From contig NZ_JACJIM010000001.1 of NCBI RefSeq assembly GCF_014138435.1, positions 682,001 to 746,000 on the forward strand: a stretch of DNA of 64,000 bases, read 5' to 3'. Position numbers and translations under genes: made by a program. Under the pieces are notes generated by a model that saw nothing but the letters and a program-made list of their open reading frames with translations, searched no databases and was not told where the DNA came from. This DNA comes from Methylobacterium fujisawaense (GTDB lineage: Bacteria; Pseudomonadota; Alphaproteobacteria; Rhizobiales; Beijerinckiaceae). Positions 8,176 to 17,967 of this stretch are shown here, piece by piece; position 1 is the first letter of the stretch, and each line of letters opens with the position of its first letter.

Positions 8176-10371
8176 TCAGGCGACGCGGGTGAAGGCGGCG
8201 TCCTGCGCGTCGCCCTCGCCCATGTCGAGGGCGAAGCCCCCGGCCGCGGCCGGGTTGCGCCCCCCCGCCCGCTTCGGGCTCGGCGAGCGGATCGCCGCCG
8301 AGGGCGCGCCCATCCGCGTCGCGGTCGCGCGCAGCCGCGTCACCGCCTGATCGACACCGGCCAGAGGCCCGACCGATGCGGCCGCCTCGGTGATGCGGAA
8401 GTAGGCGATCGTCGCCTGCAGCTTCTCGGCCTGGGTGGCCAGTTCCTCGGAGGTGGCCGAGACCTGCTCGGAGGCGCTGGCGTTCTGCTGGGTCACCTTG
8501 TCGAGCTGCTGGATCGCCTGATTGATCTGGCCCGAGCCGACATCCTGCTCGCGGCAGGCGGCGGTGATCTCCTCCACCAGGCTGGCGGTCTTCTTGATGT
8601 CGGGCACGAGCTTGCCGAGCATGTCGCCGGCCTGCTGGGCGGCCTTGACGGTGTCGGACGACAGCGTGCCGATCTCGGCCGCGGCCGCCTGGCTGCGCTC
8701 GGCGAGCTTGCGCACCTCGCTGGCCACCACCGCGAAGCCGCGGCCGTGCTCGCCGGCCCGGGCCGCCTCGACGGCGGCGTTGAGGGCCAGCAGGTCGGTC
8801 TGGCGGGCGATCTCCTGCACGATGGTGATCTTCTGCGCGATGGTCTGCATGGCCTCGACGGCGCGGCCGACGGCGACCCCGCTGGCCTCCGCGTCCTGGG
8901 CCGATTGCCGGGCGATCGTCTCGGTCTGGCTGGCGTTCTCGGCGTTCTGCTTCACGTTGGCGGCCATCTCCTCCATCGAGGCCGAGGCCTCCTCGGTCGA
9001 GGCCGCCTGCTCGGTCGAGCCCTGCGACAGCTGCTCGGCCGAGGCCGACAGCTCCTGGGACCCCGCCGACACGTTGCTCGCCGCCGCGCTCGCCTCGGCC
9101 ACGACGGCGCGCAGCTTCGTCAGCATGGTCTGCAGGGCGATGCCCATCGTGTCCTTGTCGGAGAGCGGCCGGGCCTCGACCCTGAGGTCGCCCTGGGCGA
9201 TGGCGTTGGCGAGCGCGGCCGTCGCGTTCAGGTTCTCGGTCATGCGGCCCATGGCCCCCACCAGGTCGCCGAGCTCGTCGTTGGAGGTGACCTTCGCGGT
9301 CTGGCTCAGGTCGCCCATCGCCACCGCGTCGGCGAGGGTCACGGCGCGGCCGAGGCCACGGGAGATCGAGAAGGCGAGCCAGGTGGCGATGCCGAGGCCG
9401 AGGAGGAGCGCCGCCGCAACGGTGGCGAGCAGGATCGTCTGGCCCTCGCTCGCATCGGCCTTGGCCCTGCCGACGGCGTCGATCATGCGGCGGTTCTGGA
9501 ATTCGGCCAGCGCGTCGAAGGCCCGGTTCGCCGCGAGGCTCAGCGTCGCGTATTCGCCGGAGGCGAGGTCGGCGGCCTTGACGGCGGCCCCCGTCTCGAT
9601 GGTCGCCAGCGCCTTCTGGAACGAGGCCGACCAGGCGGCGTATTTCTGGCGCACCCCCTCGGTCGAGATGCCCTGCGCGGCGCTCGCGCGCAGGAGGTCG
9701 TCCATGGCGTGCGCGACCTCATCCCGCACCTGCTTGGCCGCGTTCACCCGCTGCTCCAGCACCTCGAGGGTCGTCGCACCGGTCGCCGATTGAAGCTGTC
9801 CCCAGGCCCGCTCCATGCGGATCTGGAAGGCGGCCGCAGACTTGGCCAAGTCGTCACCCGATGTCTCGCCCGAGCGGCCCTTGGCCAAGGTGTCGAGTTC
9901 CGAACGGAGCGCCGCCGTCGCCGGCCGACCCGTCGTGTTGATCTCGGCCCAGGTCCTGACGCCGGAATTCTGCTTCGTCAGATCGATGATCTTCCCGGCC
10001 AGGGCGCGCTGCTTCTCGTACTTGTCGGACAGGTCATCCAGCAGCCGCTTGCCCTCATCCGCGACGATGTAGCCCTTGGCCTTGGCCAAGCCCGCCACGG
10101 CGTCGTTGCGGTTGTCCGCAGCGCGCTTGCTGAACTCCGTCATCTGGGCGTCATCGGTGCTGATCACCGCCGCCCGCACGTTGCTGACGCCATTGATCGC
10201 GTGGCCCTTCGCGTCCAGCACGAGGGCCTGCAGCTCGGCGCGGCTGATGACGAACTTCATCGACTCCTCGGAAGACATCAACTTCTGATAGCCGACGCCG
10301 CCGGCCGCGGCGGTCAGGAGCAGGACGGCGCCGAAGCCGCCTGCGAGCTTGGCCTTGATCGAGAAACGCAT
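8176..10371 (-). CDS. methyl-accepting chemotaxis protein (transmembrane)
   Basis: A 731-residue chemoreceptor in the inner membrane. One membrane helix lies near the N-terminus (about 7-29) and a second at about 312-335 ([20 protein letters not shown]), enclosing a roughly 280-residue, mainly helical periplasmic sensor that is longer than a single four-helix bundle and could be of the double-bundle (HBM-like) type. HAMP follows (about 335-390), then the kinase-control hairpin with the conserved tip [20 protein letters not shown]. There is no C-terminal CheR-tethering pentapeptide; the tail ends DAAFTRVA. I chose the ATG at 10371 (MRFSIKAKL) over an upstream ATG because the signal-anchor begins there. 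It lies inside the che operon, so it probably signals to this CheA. The ligand is unknown. Confidence 0.92.
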   Translation of the reverse strand: MRFSIKAKLAGGFGAVLLLTAAAGGVGYQKLMSSEESMKFVISRAELQALVLDAKGHAINGVSNVRAAVISTDDAQMTEFSKRAADNRNDAVAGLAKAKGYIVADEGKRLLDDLSDKYEKQRALAGKIIDLTKQNSGVRTWAEINTTGRPATAALRSELDTLAKGRSGETSGDDLAKSAAAFQIRMERAWGQLQSATGATTLEVLEQRVNAAKQVRDEVAHAMDDLLRASAAQGISTEGVRQKYAAWSASFQKALATIETGAAVKAADLASGEYATLSLAANRAFDALAEFQNRRMIDAVGRAKADASEGQTILLATVAAALLLGLGIATWLAFSISRGLGRAVTLADAVAMGDLSQTAKVTSNDELGDLVGAMGRMTENLNATAALANAIAQGDLRVEARPLSDKDTMGIALQTMLTKLRAVVAEASAAASNVSAGSQELSASAEQLSQGSTEQAASTEEASASMEEMAANVKQNAENASQTETIARQSAQDAEASGVAVGRAVEAMQTIAQKITIVQEIARQTDLLALNAAVEAARAGEHGRGFAVVASEVRKLAERSQAAAAEIGTLSSDTVKAAQQAGDMLGKLVPDIKKTASLVEEITAACREQDVGSGQINQAIQQLDKVTQQNASASEQVSATSEELATQAEKLQATIAYFRITEAAASVGPLAGVDQAVTRLRATATRMGAPSAAIRSPSPKRAGGRNPAAAGGFALDMGEGDAQDAAFTRVA

Positions 10372-10419
10372 CGTACTCACCCCACGCACGCAACACTTGG
10401 ACAGGACAGCCACAAGATT

Positions 10420-10905
10420 TCAGTTGAGGATCTGCTCGAGTTCGGGGACGATGATGAATTCATCCCTCGCCTTGACGATCGACCGGATGTATTCAGGGCG
10501 CCACGTCGTGCCGACCGGCGGCACCGCCTGGCAGCTCGCCGGATCGATCTCCGTCACCGCGAACACCTTGTCGGCCACCAGCGCGACCACCACCGGATCG
10601 CCCCCCACTGCAACCTCCAGCACCAGGAAGCGCGTGTCCGGGCTGTCCGCCGCCGCCGGCATCCCGAACCGCTCGCGGATGTCGGCCAGGGGGATGACGT
10701 TGCCGCGCACGTTCACGATCCGGTCGATATGCGGCCGCGCCCCCGCCACCCGCGTCGCCGGGATCGGATCGATGATCTCGCGCACCATCCCGGCATCCAG
10801 CGCGAAGCTCTCCGTGCCGATCCGGAACATCACCACCTGCTGGCCGCCCCGCGACCCCGCCTGCGGTCCGGTTCCGAGAGAACCGCTCGTCACGCCGCCG
10901 CTCAT
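10420..10905 (-). CDS. cheW: chemotaxis coupling protein CheW (second copy)
   Basis: A 161-residue CheW-domain protein (QQVVMFRIGTESFALDAGMV, IVNVRGNVIPLADIRERFGM, VALVADKVFAVTEID) with a short disordered N-terminal leader. The ATG at 10905 overlaps the cheA stop as TGATG and is preceded by an AGGAGG seven bases upstream inside cheA, a strong ribosome site. It couples receptors to CheA and ends 48 bp before the mcp start. Confidence 0.94.
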   Translation of the reverse strand: MSGGVTSGSLGTGPQAGSRGGQQVVMFRIGTESFALDAGMVREIIDPIPATRVAGARPHIDRIVNVRGNVIPLADIRERFGMPAAADSPDTRFLVLEVAVGGDPVVVALVADKVFAVTEIDPASCQAVPPVGTTWRPEYIRSIVKARDEFIIVPELEQILN

Positions 10906-12983
10906 CACGCCACCTCCTGATACGCGCGCGCGCCCTCGGCGCCGCCGCCGCTCACGAGCCGGCCGACATCGATGATCAGCGCCGCCGTGCCGTCGCCCAG
11001 GATCGTCGCCCCCGAGAACGTCGCCACGTCCGCGTGCAGCTTCGACAGCGACTTGATCACCGTCTGGTGGTTGCCGATGATCTGGTCCGCCACCAGCCCG
11101 ACCCGGGCCTCGCCCGCCGCGACGATGATCACCTTCTGGTGCAGCTCCGGCTCGCCCGCGGCCCCGAACAGGCTGCGCAGCCGCAGGAACGGCACCAGCG
11201 CGCCCCGGATGTTCAGGAAGTCCCGCCCGCGCCCGCCGCGCTCGCCGGCGGGCAGCTCGACGCATTCCTCCACCGCCGCCAGGGGGATGACGTAGCGCCC
11301 CTCCCCCACCCGGATCAGCAATCCCTCGATGATCGCCAGCGTCAGCGGCAGGCGCAGGGCGACCGTCGTGCCGCCCCCCGGCTCGGTCGCGATGTCGATC
11401 GTGCCGCGCAGGCTCTCGATCGTCTTCTTGACCACGTCCATGCCGACCCCGCGCCCCGACAGGGCCGAGATCTCCTGGGCGGTCGAGAAGCCCGGCGCGA
11501 ACAGGAACTGGTAGACCTGCTGGTCGGTGAGCACCGCGCCGGGCGCGCACAGGCCCTTCTCTTCGGCCTTGGCGCGGATGCGTGCCGCGTCGAGCCCGGC
11601 GCCGTCGTCGCGCACGCTCACCAGCACCTGGGCGCCGACATGCTCGGCGGTCAGCGTGATACGCCCGGTCGCGGCCTTGGCGGCGGCGGCCCGGCGCCCG
11701 GGCGCCTCGATGCCGTGGTCGATGGCGTTGCGGATCAGGTGGACGAGCGGGTCGGCCAGCCGCTCGATCACGGTCTTGTCGAGTTCGGTGTCCTCGCCGC
11801 CGGTGACGAACTCCACCGGCTTGCCGAGATCGCGCGAGAGATCGTGGATCAGGCGGCGGAAACGGCCGAACAGCGCGCCGATGGCGACCATGCGGATGCT
11901 CATCGTGGTGTCGCGCAGCCGCGCCGACAGGCGCTCGATCTCCTCCGCGATGCCCTTGAGGCCGGGATCGGCGCTCAGGCCGGCGAGCTGGCTCAGCCGG
12001 GCCTGGGCGATGACCAGCTCGCCGACCCGGTCCATCAGCTCGTCGAGCCGCTCCGCCTCGACCCGCACGCTGCTGGCCGGCCGCTCCTCGGCCCGCCGCG
12101 CCGGGCTCCGCTCAGCGGTCGGGGCCGCGGGCGCGATCGCCGGCGGCGCGACGGGTGGGGCTTCGACGGAGGCGATGGCGGCGAGACCCGCCGCCGGAGC
12201 CGTGACGGTCGGCGGCGCAAACGGCCCGGGCGCGGCCTCGCCCGGTTCGGGTGCGGCGTCCGGCTGCGCCGGCGAGACCGGGACCAGGGTCAGGGTCATC
12301 TCGTCCCGCACGAACAGGAAGACATCCTCGATCGCCTCGCGGGTCACGGCCGCGCGCAGCGTGACGTCCCAGCCGATGGCGAGGCTCTCGGGATCGAGGC
12401 CCGGCAGTTCGGGCAGCGCGTCGAGGCGCGGCACGATCGTGCAGGCGCCGAGGTCGCGCAGTTCGTCGAGGAGCGCCAGGGGATTGGTACCGTTGCGCAG
12501 CACGTCGGGCGCGAAGGCGATGCCGATCTGCCAGCCGCCCTCCACCATCGGGACGGGATCGGCGACCGGCTCCGGATGGGGGGCCAACGGCGCGGCGGCG
12601 GGGCGGCCGGTGGTGCCGAGGAGCTGCTCGAGTTCGGCCAGGATGGCCTCGCCGATGATGGGCGCGCTGGCCTCGGGCTCCTCGATGAGGCCGCGGATAT
12701 AGTCCTTGGCCGAGAGGGAGACGTTGACGAGGTCGTGGCCGACCGCAACCTCGCCGCGACGGACGCGGTCGAAGGCGGTCTCGAAGTCGTGGGTGAAGGC
12801 GGCGACCTGCTCGAAGCCGAACATGGCGCCCGAGCCCTTGATGGTGTGCAGGGCGCGGAAGGCGGTGTCGATCAGGGCGCGGTCCTCGGGCCTGTCGCCG
12901 AGGTCGAGCAGGGTCGTCTCCAGGCAGGCCAGAAGCTCGGCGGCTTCGGCCCGGAAGACGTCGGCGGGATCGAGAGCAGTCAT
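10905..12983 (-). CDS. cheA: chemotaxis histidine kinase CheA
   Basis: A 692-residue CheA autophosphorylates and passes phosphate to CheY and CheB. Domains in order: Hpt (P1) with H46 in ALHTIKGSGAMFGF; a second module around residues 160-260 resembling the response-regulator-binding region; a Pro/Ala linker; the dimerisation helices (VRVEAERLDELMDRVGELVI); the ATPase with N box LIRNAIDHGIE, G1 DDGAGLD and G2 GRGVGMDVV; and a C-terminal CheW-like P5 domain (GRYVIPLAAVEECVE). I chose the ATG at 12983 (MTALDPADVF); ten residues upstream is another in-frame start. It is the first gene of the leftward cheA-cheW-mcp-cheW-cheR-cheB unit. Confidence 0.96.
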   Translation of the reverse strand: MTALDPADVFRAEAAELLACLETTLLDLGDRPEDRALIDTAFRALHTIKGSGAMFGFEQVAAFTHDFETAFDRVRRGEVAVGHDLVNVSLSAKDYIRGLIEEPEASAPIIGEAILAELEQLLGTTGRPAAAPLAPHPEPVADPVPMVEGGWQIGIAFAPDVLRNGTNPLALLDELRDLGACTIVPRLDALPELPGLDPESLAIGWDVTLRAAVTREAIEDVFLFVRDEMTLTLVPVSPAQPDAAPEPGEAAPGPFAPPTVTAPAAGLAAIASVEAPPVAPPAIAPAAPTAERSPARRAEERPASSVRVEAERLDELMDRVGELVIAQARLSQLAGLSADPGLKGIAEEIERLSARLRDTTMSIRMVAIGALFGRFRRLIHDLSRDLGKPVEFVTGGEDTELDKTVIERLADPLVHLIRNAIDHGIEAPGRRAAAAKAATGRITLTAEHVGAQVLVSVRDDGAGLDAARIRAKAEEKGLCAPGAVLTDQQVYQFLFAPGFSTAQEISALSGRGVGMDVVKKTIESLRGTIDIATEPGGGTTVALRLPLTLAIIEGLLIRVGEGRYVIPLAAVEECVELPAGERGGRGRDFLNIRGALVPFLRLRSLFGAAGEPELHQKVIIVAAGEARVGLVADQIIGNHQTVIKSLSKLHADVATFSGATILGDGTAALIIDVGRLVSGGGAEGARAYQEVA

Positions 12984-13511
12984 GGGGCGATTGGACCCGC
13001 TCACGCTAGACACAGATGCAGAATGAACCGCCCGGCTTCGAGCGAACGCGAAGACTTCGACTTTGTCACCGGGCGAATGTCTTTGAACTCAAGCGTTCGG
13101 CTGGATTGCCGAGTCGCGCCGCACCCTTACGGCGACGCGAAACGACGATCATCCGCCGCTCGATTTCGCCGGTTGTATATAATCCGACTAAAAATTTTCG
13201 GTTAACGCCGAGGTTTCGATGCCTGACGGACAGTATATCCGCCCATCGCCCAGAGTATTTGATTATCGGATACTGAGATCACGTGAGCCGTGGATCACAG
13301 GATCGCCGTATCCGGCATCCTGCGCCGGTCGGTCCGGCACGGGCTCTCGTCGTGCATCCCATGCGGATGGGGGCCGCGGCCCTGCTGGGTGCGGCCGGCG
13401 GAGAGACGGGGATGAGACGTGGGGCCGGTCGCGGCAGATCCGGCCGCGGCGCAACCGCCGACCGGGCCGGACCGGATTGCCCGCGGACCGCGCCTGGCGG
13501 CGCGCTCGGGT
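12984..13511. other. 528-bp gap between cheA and the soluble MCP gene
   Basis: The gap contains a clearly lower-GC patch (about 13140-13280) with the promoter-like elements listed separately, and a GC-rich right half that is the 3' flank of the soluble MCP gene. The open frames in it have no recognisable product. It probably carries the leader and promoter of the cheA operon. Confidence 0.55.
13177..13205 (-). promoter_or_regulatory. candidate sigma-70-type promoter for the cheA operon
   Basis: On the reverse strand, TTAACC (13205-13200) and TTATAT (13182-13177) are separated by exactly 17 bp, inside the only AT-rich patch of the region. This would give a leader of roughly 185 nt before the cheA ATG. 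The forward strand of the same patch also contains a perfect TATAAT (13178-13183) but no partner -35 at proper spacing. Confidence 0.5.
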
Positions 13512-14744
13512 TCAGAACAGGTCGATGCCGTCCAGATCGTCGGCGGCCGGGCGCTGCGCGACCGGGGCGACCCCGAGCAGTCGCTCCGTCAGGCGCGCCC
13601 GGACCTCGCCGAGGGTGCAGCGCGCGATCGCCGCCTCGATCCAGGCCGGGTCGGCGCTGGAATCCGGCACCGCGCCGTCGCCCGCGCTCGCGCCGGAGAG
13701 ACGGCCGAGTTCCGCACCGGCCGCGCGCAGCAGGCCTTCGACGTTCTCGATGCGCTGCTTGGCCCGGTCCTGGAACTGCATCGCCACGATCGCCGCCGAC
13801 ACGTCCTCGGTGATGGCCTGCGTCGTCTCGGCGGTCTGGCGCAGGACGCCGGCGACCTGGGCGTTCTGCTCGACGAGGGCCCGCATCACCATGCGGACGC
13901 GCAGCTCGGCGGTGCGGCTCTCCTCGGACATGTCGATCGCCGCGATGTCGCCCAGCAGGGCGTGGCTGCTGCGCAGGTCGGCCGCCATGGTGCCAATCTG
14001 CTGCTTGATCACGTCCGACAGGGCGTTGATGGTCGTGGCGAGGCCGCGCACCTCGTCGGCGACCACCGCGAAGGCCGCGCCGCTGCTGCCGGCCCGGGCG
14101 GCCTCGATCTTGGCGTTCAGGGCAAGCAGGTTGGTCTGGCGGTTGATCTTCTCGATCTCCGCCACGCTGCCCTCGACCGACGACAGGCCGTCGAGCGCCC
14201 CCGCCAGCCCCTGCGCGAGGGTCGTCCCGCGGGAGGACATCAGCGTGATCCGCGCGATCAGCGCGGCGAGCGTCTCGCCGAGGCCGGCGGCGACATCTCC
14301 GAGGTCCAGGGTCTTGTCGTCGATCCGTACGGTCTGAACCGAGGCGACGAGGCCGCGCACGATCTCCGACTGCTCGCAGGTCGAGGCCGCGATGTTCTGA
14401 AAGCGGTTGGACAGGCCGTGGACATTCGCCTCCACATCCGCGGAGACGATCCCGAGCTCGGCGATGAGGGCGTCCAGGAGCCCCCGCTGCTGCGCCGAGA
14501 GGCCGAGCCAGGCCTGGAGCAGATCGGCCGACCGCGTGGCGGCCGCCGGGTCGGCCGGGATCTCGATCTGCGGCGCCGGCGACGTATCGGCGGCGGGGGA
14601 TGCCACCGTCTCGGGACGATCCGGCGGCGCGAGCGCGGAGCCGGACACCGCGCCGGGCACTGCGCCGGATCCGCGCCGTCCGTCGGCCCGCCGGAAGCGG
14701 GCCGGGACCTGCCTGAGAATGTCGTGGGCAGCTTGGAAGGACAT
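13512..14744 (-). CDS. soluble methyl-accepting chemotaxis-like protein
   Basis: A 410-residue protein with no membrane helix and no HAMP. After a Pro/Ala-rich N-terminal 80 residues comes a helical region and then an MCP kinase-control tip ([30 protein letters not shown]), followed by a [15 protein letters not shown] segment typical of cytoplasmic receptor-like proteins. It should sit in the cytoplasm, alone or with the other receptors. It is transcribed like the che operon, 528 bp upstream of cheA, and is divergent from the STAS-cheY pair. The short C-terminal helix hairpin and acidic DLDGIDLF tail are unlike the transmembrane receptors here. Confidence 0.85.
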   Translation of the reverse strand: MSFQAAHDILRQVPARFRRADGRRGSGAVPGAVSGSALAPPDRPETVASPAADTSPAPQIEIPADPAAATRSADLLQAWLGLSAQQRGLLDALIAELGIVSADVEANVHGLSNRFQNIAASTCEQSEIVRGLVASVQTVRIDDKTLDLGDVAAGLGETLAALIARITLMSSRGTTLAQGLAGALDGLSSVEGSVAEIEKINRQTNLLALNAKIEAARAGSSGAAFAVVADEVRGLATTINALSDVIKQQIGTMAADLRSSHALLGDIAAIDMSEESRTAELRVRMVMRALVEQNAQVAGVLRQTAETTQAITEDVSAAIVAMQFQDRAKQRIENVEGLLRAAGAELGRLSGASAGDGAVPDSSADPAWIEAAIARCTLGEVRARLTERLLGVAPVAQRPAADDLDGIDLF

Positions 14745-15067
14745 CAGATGTCGGATCTCTCGGCGTCGACCGTCGCGCGCCGGTCAAGCCGCAAACCGAT
14801 GGACGGCGTCGGCCCGACGGTAAGGATCGCCGTTAAAGAAAGCGTTATCACCGGCAATGAAGCGCAAGAGCGAGACAACAGATTTCTGTATTGACGCTTG
14901 AATTCCGTTCCATGATGAATCGAATTCCAGCTGTGCTGCGTCCGGCGGCGGCGGCAACAGCGGTGGATTGGTCTGCCGTCGGTCAGAAAGAATTTACCCG
15001 CCGCGGTGTTGTCTCCGCCGGAGAGGCGCAGCGGCGCCCAATCCTGTCGTCGAGGGCCTGAACCCGC
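14745..15067. other. divergent gap between soluble MCP and STAS gene
   Basis: 323 bp with an AT-richer centre (about 14820-14940) that probably holds promoters in both directions. A TTGACG at about 14892 could be a -35 for the rightward pair but its -10 is poor. No repeat or RNA structure was recognised. Confidence 0.45.
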
Positions 15068-15349
15068 ATGTCCGAGGCTTCCGTCCTCACGCTCGAATCC
15101 GACTGCACCATCCGGACGGTCCGGTCGCTGCAGGGCGCTTTGGCGGCGGCCCTCGCCGGCGCGACGCGCCTCACCCTGGACTGCGCGGCGGTCGAGCGCG
15201 CGGACATCACCTTCGTCCAGATCGTGCTCGCGGCGGACAAGGCGGCACAGCGTCAAGCCACGGAGATCGCGCTGGCCAATGTGCCGCCGGCAGTCAGCGG
15301 CGCGTTCCAACGCGCTGCGATCGCCCTCCCCGGCCAGGCACTCCGCTAG
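15068..15349 (+). CDS. STAS-domain protein
   Basis: A 93-residue protein that is just a STAS domain (SpoIIAA/anti-sigma-antagonist fold): LTLESDCTIRTVRSLQGALA, RLTLDCAAVERADITFVQIV, then the C-terminal helix region. The switch-serine position seen in SpoIIAA as a DS motif reads RADIT here, so a phospho-switch is uncertain. It lies 35 bp upstream of cheY and beside chemoreceptor genes, an arrangement known from other alphaproteobacterial chemotaxis clusters. A scaffold or regulatory role in the signalling complex is inferred. Confidence 0.78.
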   Translation: MSEASVLTLESDCTIRTVRSLQGALAAALAGATRLTLDCAAVERADITFVQIVLAADKAAQRQATEIALANVPPAVSGAFQRAAIALPGQALR

Positions 15350-15384
15350 GCCCACGCTTCAGGCACAAGAACGGGATCCTTGTC

Positions 15385-15750
15385 ATGGCCACTGTCCTCG
15401 CCGTCGACGACTCGCCCAGCATCCGGCAGATGATCAAGGTCGTCCTCGGCCCGGCCGGCCACACGGTGATCGAGGCCGGCGATGGCGCCGAAGGCTTGGC
15501 GAAAGCCAAGAGCGCCAGCCTCAACCTCGTCATCACGGATCTCAACATGCCGGTGATGAACGGGCTGGAGATGATCAAGCAATTGCGGACGTTGCCCGCC
15601 TGCACGGGCGTTCCGATCCTCTTCCTGAGCACGGAATCGGATGAGGGCATCAAGCAGCAGGCGAAGGCGGCCGGGGCGACCGGCTGGATCACCAAGCCGT
15701 TCAAGCCCGAGCAGCTGCTGGCCGTCGTGTCCAAGCTGGTGCGCGCCTGA
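15385..15750 (+). CDS. cheY: single-domain response regulator CheY
   Basis: A 121-residue receiver domain with the acidic pair VDDS, phosphoacceptor in ITDLNMPVMNG, the switch threonine/serine in FLSTES and the lysine of TKPFKPE; no output domain. It should carry the signal from CheA to the flagellar motor, or act as a phosphate sink. It is co-directional with the STAS gene and followed by a strong hairpin. The other che genes are on the opposite strand. Confidence 0.94.
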   Translation: MATVLAVDDSPSIRQMIKVVLGPAGHTVIEAGDGAEGLAKAKSASLNLVITDLNMPVMNGLEMIKQLRTLPACTGVPILFLSTESDEGIKQQAKAAGATGWITKPFKPEQLLAVVSKLVRA

Positions 15751-15756
15751 GGGCGC

Positions 15757-15798
15757 GGGGCCGGTCCCGGCGGCGCGGCCTTCCGGGACGCCGGCCCC
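15757..15798. terminator. hairpin after cheY, between convergent genes
   Basis: GGGGCCGG-TCCCGG (15757-15770) pairs with CCGGGA (15783-15788) and CCGGCCCC (15791-15798), with a 2-nt bulge and a 12-nt loop. It starts 6 nt after the cheY stop and lies between converging genes, so it could end transcription from either side, although no U-run is present. Confidence 0.6.
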
Positions 15799-15847
15799 GA
15801 GACGTCGGCGCCATCCCCCGCACCGCGAGCGGGGACGCGCGTCGCCG

Positions 15848-16987
15848 TCACTTCAGGTGGTAGGCGACCCCCGCGATCAGCGCCTTTTCCTCGGTGTTGA
15901 TGGTGCGCCGCGGGTCGGCGCCAAACTTGTTGCGCCAATACTGGAACCCGGCGAAGACCTCGACCCGGTTGGGGGTCCCGGCGAGCAACTGCCCGACATC
16001 CAGGACAAGGTTCGTCTGTGAGGCGAACTCCAATTGCGTGTCGTTCTGGTTGATCGTGCCGTAGCGCCCCTTGGGCAGGATGATCGTGTTGAAGCCGGCC
16101 AGGGACAGCGGCAGCCCGGTGAACGGCAGCGGGATCGTGTAGGTGATCTCGAATTCCGGGGTCAACTTGAACTCGACACTGCGGAAGTGCGAGTAATCGA
16201 AGCCCGGCACGGCGCCATTCCCGGGAATGCCCGGCGTGGGCCCGTTCCCCGCAAAGCCGTTGCGGGAGAAGTCCTTGTAGCCCTGGACCTTCAGGTTCAC
16301 GAACCCGGCCGGCACGTCGAAGGCGAAGCTGAGGCCGAAGGTGCCGGCCCGCTTCTCGGCGTCGAAATACGTGTCCTTGGTGTTGATGTCGGCCCCGAAC
16401 GACAGGCCGACATCCTTGACGAAGCCCGGAATCGCGAAGGTCTCGGTATCGAAGATCTTGTTGAAGCTCAGGACGCCGCGATAGATCAGGTAGATTTCGG
16501 TCGCGCCGTAATCCTTGAACGGGCGCCGCTTGTCGCCCGCAGGATCCTGGGAGCCGGATGTGAGGATGTCGAGGGAGATGAGGTTGGTGCCATAAGCCCA
16601 TGAGTCGGCGTGAAACACGTTGACGACGTTCTTCGGCACCTCGCGCGGGGCGAACCCACCCTGCGCCGTGCCGTCGGGACGCCGCACGAAGAGCCCGGGC
16701 TCCGCCGACGGGCCCTGGAAGCGGTAGCTAACCACCGTGTCGGAGAAGCCGAGGTACGAGGGCGGCGGCGCCGCCATCACGGTGGCGGCCGCCACGGAAA
16801 TTCCGGCCTCCTGGCGCTCCGCGCGGGCCGGAGCCCGCGCCCCGGGAACGCGCGTGCCGCCTGCCGCCCCGGCGACCTCCGGAGCCGGGGACGTGGCCGA
16901 ATCCGGCGAAGGCTCGGCCCGGGCCAGCCCGACCGGCCCGGATCCGCAGGCCAGCATCAGCAGACCCGCCGCGGAGAACGGCCTCAT
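15848..16987 (-). CDS. outer-membrane beta-barrel protein, Tsx-like
   Basis: An exported protein of about 379 residues with an N-terminal signal sequence (RPFSAAGLLMLACGSGPVGLARA), an Ala/Pro-rich linker and a beta-strand-rich remainder. The blocks VNVFHADSWAYGTNLISLDIL and GATEIYLIYRGVLSFNKIF resemble the nucleoside-channel Tsx/OmpK type of barrel, and the C-terminus (LIAGVAYHLK) is strand-like. An ATG at 16987 is used; a TTG at 17014 that overlaps the upstream stop as TTGA and has a GGAAG five bases before it would add nine residues. It forms an operon with the upstream ABM protein. The Tsx assignment is by block resemblance only. Confidence 0.65.
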   Translation of the reverse strand: MRPFSAAGLLMLACGSGPVGLARAEPSPDSATSPAPEVAGAAGGTRVPGARAPARAERQEAGISVAAATVMAAPPPSYLGFSDTVVSYRFQGPSAEPGLFVRRPDGTAQGGFAPREVPKNVVNVFHADSWAYGTNLISLDILTSGSQDPAGDKRRPFKDYGATEIYLIYRGVLSFNKIFDTETFAIPGFVKDVGLSFGADINTKDTYFDAEKRAGTFGLSFAFDVPAGFVNLKVQGYKDFSRNGFAGNGPTPGIPGNGAVPGFDYSHFRSVEFKLTPEFEITYTIPLPFTGLPLSLAGFNTIILPKGRYGTINQNDTQLEFASQTNLVLDVGQLLAGTPNRVEVFAGFQYWRNKFGADPRRTINTEEKALIAGVAYHLK

Positions 16988-17010
16988 CCGGGATAGCAAC
17001 CGGAGCCCGG

Positions 17011-17967
17011 TCAAGACAGCTTCCAGAAGGCAAGGATCATGATCGCGTAGGCGGCGATCAGCAGCGCGGCGCCCTGAAGGTTGGCCCGGGCCCGCCGCCC
17101 CGGAGCCGGCGACAGCCACCAGCCCAGCCGCCGGGCCGTCCAGGGCACCATCTGCGCGGTGAGGAGCACGCTGAACACGTTGCCGATGAACAGGGCGACC
17201 GGGAAATCCAGCTTCAGCATCCCGGAGAGGATCGGCGTGCCGACCAGGACCCCCCACAGGAACACGGTGGGGTAGAGCGTCAGCACGACGATCATGTTCA
17301 TCTTCCACGCCGCGGGCGCCGGGCCTCCGGCGGGGGCGACGGTGCGGAACCATTGCTCGAAGCCGCTCTGCACCGTCCGCGTGTGGAATTCCGCGGTCAG
17401 CGGCGCCGCTTCGGCGACGAGGGCCCGCCGCTCGGGCGAGTCCATCCAGGTTTGCAGGTTCGCCTCGCCGTCGAAGCGCAGGATCGCGACGTAATCCTCC
17501 TGCACTCCCGGCACGGCCGGCTCGAACCGGTAGCCCTGCATGCCGGGCGCCTTCGATTGGGCGGCGGCGATCTTCTGCTCCCACTTGAGGTAGGCGGCCT
17601 CCAGGCCGGGCTTAACGCGGGTGCTGATCACCGCGCTGACCGGCGACGTGCGGGCTGCACTGGCATCGTCCTTGACGATATGGACGTCGTCGCGGCCCAC
17701 GAGCATGGGCGTGGCGCCCTCGATCCGGGCCTGCCGCTCGGGCGAGGCCAGCCACGCCCGCGCCTGCTCCAGGCCGCTGAAGCGCTGCAGGATGACCCAA
17801 TCCACCTGCAGCGGCGGCCGCGGCGGGATGAGCTGCTGCTCGATGAAGCCCGGAAAGGTCGCCACGACGGCATGGGTGTCGGACTGCCATCGGGCGAAGG
17901 CGTCGGCGCTCTCCGGCCGGATGGTCGTCTGCGTCACGATGGTGACGGACGTCGAGGCACCGCTCAT
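17011..17967 (-). CDS. double antibiotic-biosynthesis-monooxygenase-domain membrane protein
   Basis: A 318-residue protein with two tandem ABM-type ferredoxin-like domains (about residues 5-95 and 105-200; each has a VILQRF/VAILRF strand and a W-x-x-SPER motif: AWLASPERQARI, TWMDSPERRALV) and then three predicted membrane helices (MIVVLTLYPTVFLWGVLVG, FPVALFIGNVFSVLLTAQ, LLIAAYAIMILAF). The ABM pair probably faces the cytoplasm. The ATG at 17967 is used; a GTG four codons upstream is possible. The downstream outer-membrane gene starts at or just after the stop. ABM domains oxidise or dismutate small aromatics or act as stress proteins; the substrate is unknown. Confidence 0.7.
   Translation of the reverse strand: MSGASTSVTIVTQTTIRPESADAFARWQSDTHAVVATFPGFIEQQLIPPRPPLQVDWVILQRFSGLEQARAWLASPERQARIEGATPMLVGRDDVHIVKDDASAARTSPVSAVISTRVKPGLEAAYLKWEQKIAAAQSKAPGMQGYRFEPAVPGVQEDYVAILRFDGEANLQTWMDSPERRALVAEAAPLTAEFHTRTVQSGFEQWFRTVAPAGGPAPAAWKMNMIVVLTLYPTVFLWGVLVGTPILSGMLKLDFPVALFIGNVFSVLLTAQMVPWTARRLGWWLSPAPGRRARANLQGAALLIAAYAIMILAFWKLS

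Noticed and set aside
8173..10920. Forward 915-codon open frame
   Set aside because: It is antisense to mcp and cheW, Gly/Leu/Arg-rich and without any family match; GC-rich DNA leaves such shadow frames open.
11034..13205. Forward 723-codon open frame
   Set aside because: Antisense shadow of cheA, with compositional bias and no ribosome site.
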